Assembly: GCF_011008565.1 (NCBI RefSeq)
Contig: NZ_JAAIWK010000036.1
Location: 1 to 35,107, forward strand
From: Heyndrickxia ginsengihumi
Lineage (GTDB): Bacteria; Bacillota; Bacilli; Bacillales; Bacillaceae_C
Length of the DNA: 35,107 nucleotides
Direction of reading: 5' to 3'
Part shown: in pieces, positions 34,671 to 35,107 of the stretch
Layout of the letters: the number at the start of each line of letters is the position of its first letter
Position numbering within the stretch: position 1 is the stretch's first letter
Notes under the pieces: generated by a model
Database searches by the model: none
Told to the model about the DNA's origin: nothing
Seen by the model: the letters and a program-made list of their open reading frames with translations, nothing else
Program-made: the position numbers and the translations under genes

Positions 34671-34919
34671 TGCTACCTCCGTCTCCGTAGATATCTGTAA
34701 CATTCGTTTTGCACTATCATCTTATTTAATGTCAATCTTATCATGTGATCGTCCTCAATTGGTCCGTTTTTATGAATATTATTTACTGATAAAAAATAGA
34801 TATTGCTTCAATTTCAAAAATGTAGTATATTATTTATCTACCTATGAATAGTTTCTATATGATTTATATAGGTGCAAATAACAAACAAACTACCTTTTGA
34901 AAAATAATAGAAAAAGAAG
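34671..34919. other. intergenic region before the rrn promoters
   Basis: AT-rich, no gene seen. It must hold the EamA promoter (minus) and the upstream activating DNA of the rRNA promoter; A/T tracts near 34880-34915 resemble an UP element. Confidence 0.4.
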
Positions 34920-34948
34920 TTGACTTTAACAAATATAGATGATATATT
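34920..34948 (+). promoter_or_regulatory. rRNA operon promoter P1
   Basis: TTGACT (34920-34925), a 17-bp spacer and TATATT (34943-34948) lie about 125 bp ahead of the 16S gene, the usual place of a Bacillus rrn P1. A-rich DNA upstream may act as an UP element. Confidence 0.75.
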
Positions 34949-34985
34949 AATATATGTCGCTGATACGAAATAAAAAAACGTGAAG

Positions 34986-35009
34986 TTGACATGAATATGT
35001 TTCTATAAT
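34986..35009 (+). promoter_or_regulatory. rRNA operon promoter P2, atypical spacing
   Basis: A perfect TTGACA (34986-34991) and a perfect TATAAT (35004-35009) stand where P2 is expected, but only 12 bp separate them instead of 16-18. No better -35 box is present for this TATAAT. Confidence 0.6.
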
Positions 35010-35011
35010 GA

Positions 35012-35040
35012 TTGATCTTTGAAAACTGAACAAAACGAAA
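35012..35040 (+). promoter_or_regulatory. boxA-like antitermination region of the rrn leader
   Basis: GATCTTTGAAAACTGAACAA resembles the boxA-containing leader TGCTCTTTGAAAACT-AACAAAACG found ahead of Bacillus 16S genes, where Nus factors assemble. Confidence 0.6.
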
Positions 35041-35073
35041 CGTCAATTTTTTTATGAGCTTATATCAAACATC

Positions 35074-35107
35074 TTTTTGGAGAGTTTGATCCTGGCTCAG
35101 GACGAAC
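35074..35107 (+). rRNA. 16S ribosomal RNA, 5' end only
   Basis: GGAGAGTTTGATCCTGGCTC followed by AGGACGAAC is the universal 5' end of bacterial 16S rRNA (the 27F region). The mature end is estimated at about 35074 by comparison with the B. subtilis start; the gene continues beyond the window. Confidence 0.95.

Overview
The window is low-GC chromosomal DNA from a Gram-positive endospore-former of the Bacillaceae. Evidence for this is purine-rich Shine-Dalgarno sites (AGGAGG, GAGGTG), GTG and TTG starts, CcpA-type cre sites, and gene sets typical of Bacillus relatives: xylR/xylA-xylB-xylT, glpP and glpFK/glpD with antitermination leaders, helD, CitMHS and DctP transporters, and the split sigma factor SigO/RsoA. 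The window runs into the first ~34 bases of a 16S rRNA gene at its right end. I cannot name the genus.

Layout. 1-2060 is gene-poor and looks decayed. It holds one GC-richer small ORF (1142-1432, minus), a 127-bp element with 11-bp inverted ends, and fragments of old coding sequence. 2073-5315 (plus) carries a YitT-type membrane protein, a small Xre regulator with a coiled-coil partner, and two small integral membrane proteins; a riboswitch-like RNA with its own terminator lies ahead of the second. 5476-6507 (minus) is a sigO-yvrJ-rsoA operon, including a 52-aa YvrJ gene. 6719-7213 is a tandem array of a dispersed repeat. 7473-9744 is a CitA/DcuS-type two-component system with no transporter beside it. 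9965-14810 (minus) is the xylose operon xylA-xylB-xylT followed by a decayed GPH-type transporter; xylR is divergent, and the intergenic region has a clear xyl operator, promoter and cre. 16369-20308 holds an SRPBCC protein, a CitMHS transporter with a perfect cre, two small membrane proteins and a CDF metal exporter. 20631-29137 holds helD, glpP, a remnant of an ArsR regulator, a VOC protein, and glpF-glpK and glpD. 29404-34670 holds dctP, a soluble chemoreceptor, a cysteine-free Crp/Fnr regulator, ric (Fe-S repair) with a CRP/FNR-type palindrome upstream, and an EamA transporter. An rrn promoter region and 16S follow.

How it fits together. Most recognisable genes handle secondary carbon sources: xylose, glycerol, citrate and C4-dicarboxylates. 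Each of these transport or catabolic units carries a near-consensus cre, which suggests CcpA control. Glycerol use has a second layer, GlpP, encoded 1.5 kb upstream of glpFK; both glp leaders share an 11-bp motif ahead of a terminator. The orphan sensor pair may control the distant CitMHS or DctP gene.

At least three repeat families are scattered through the intergenic DNA. The items most worth a second look are the orphan structured RNA at 4582-4720, the SigO/YvrJ/RsoA operon without its known B. subtilis target genes, and the paired hairpin elements at 2896 and 32807. All calls come from reading the sequence and from memory of protein families; no database search was run.
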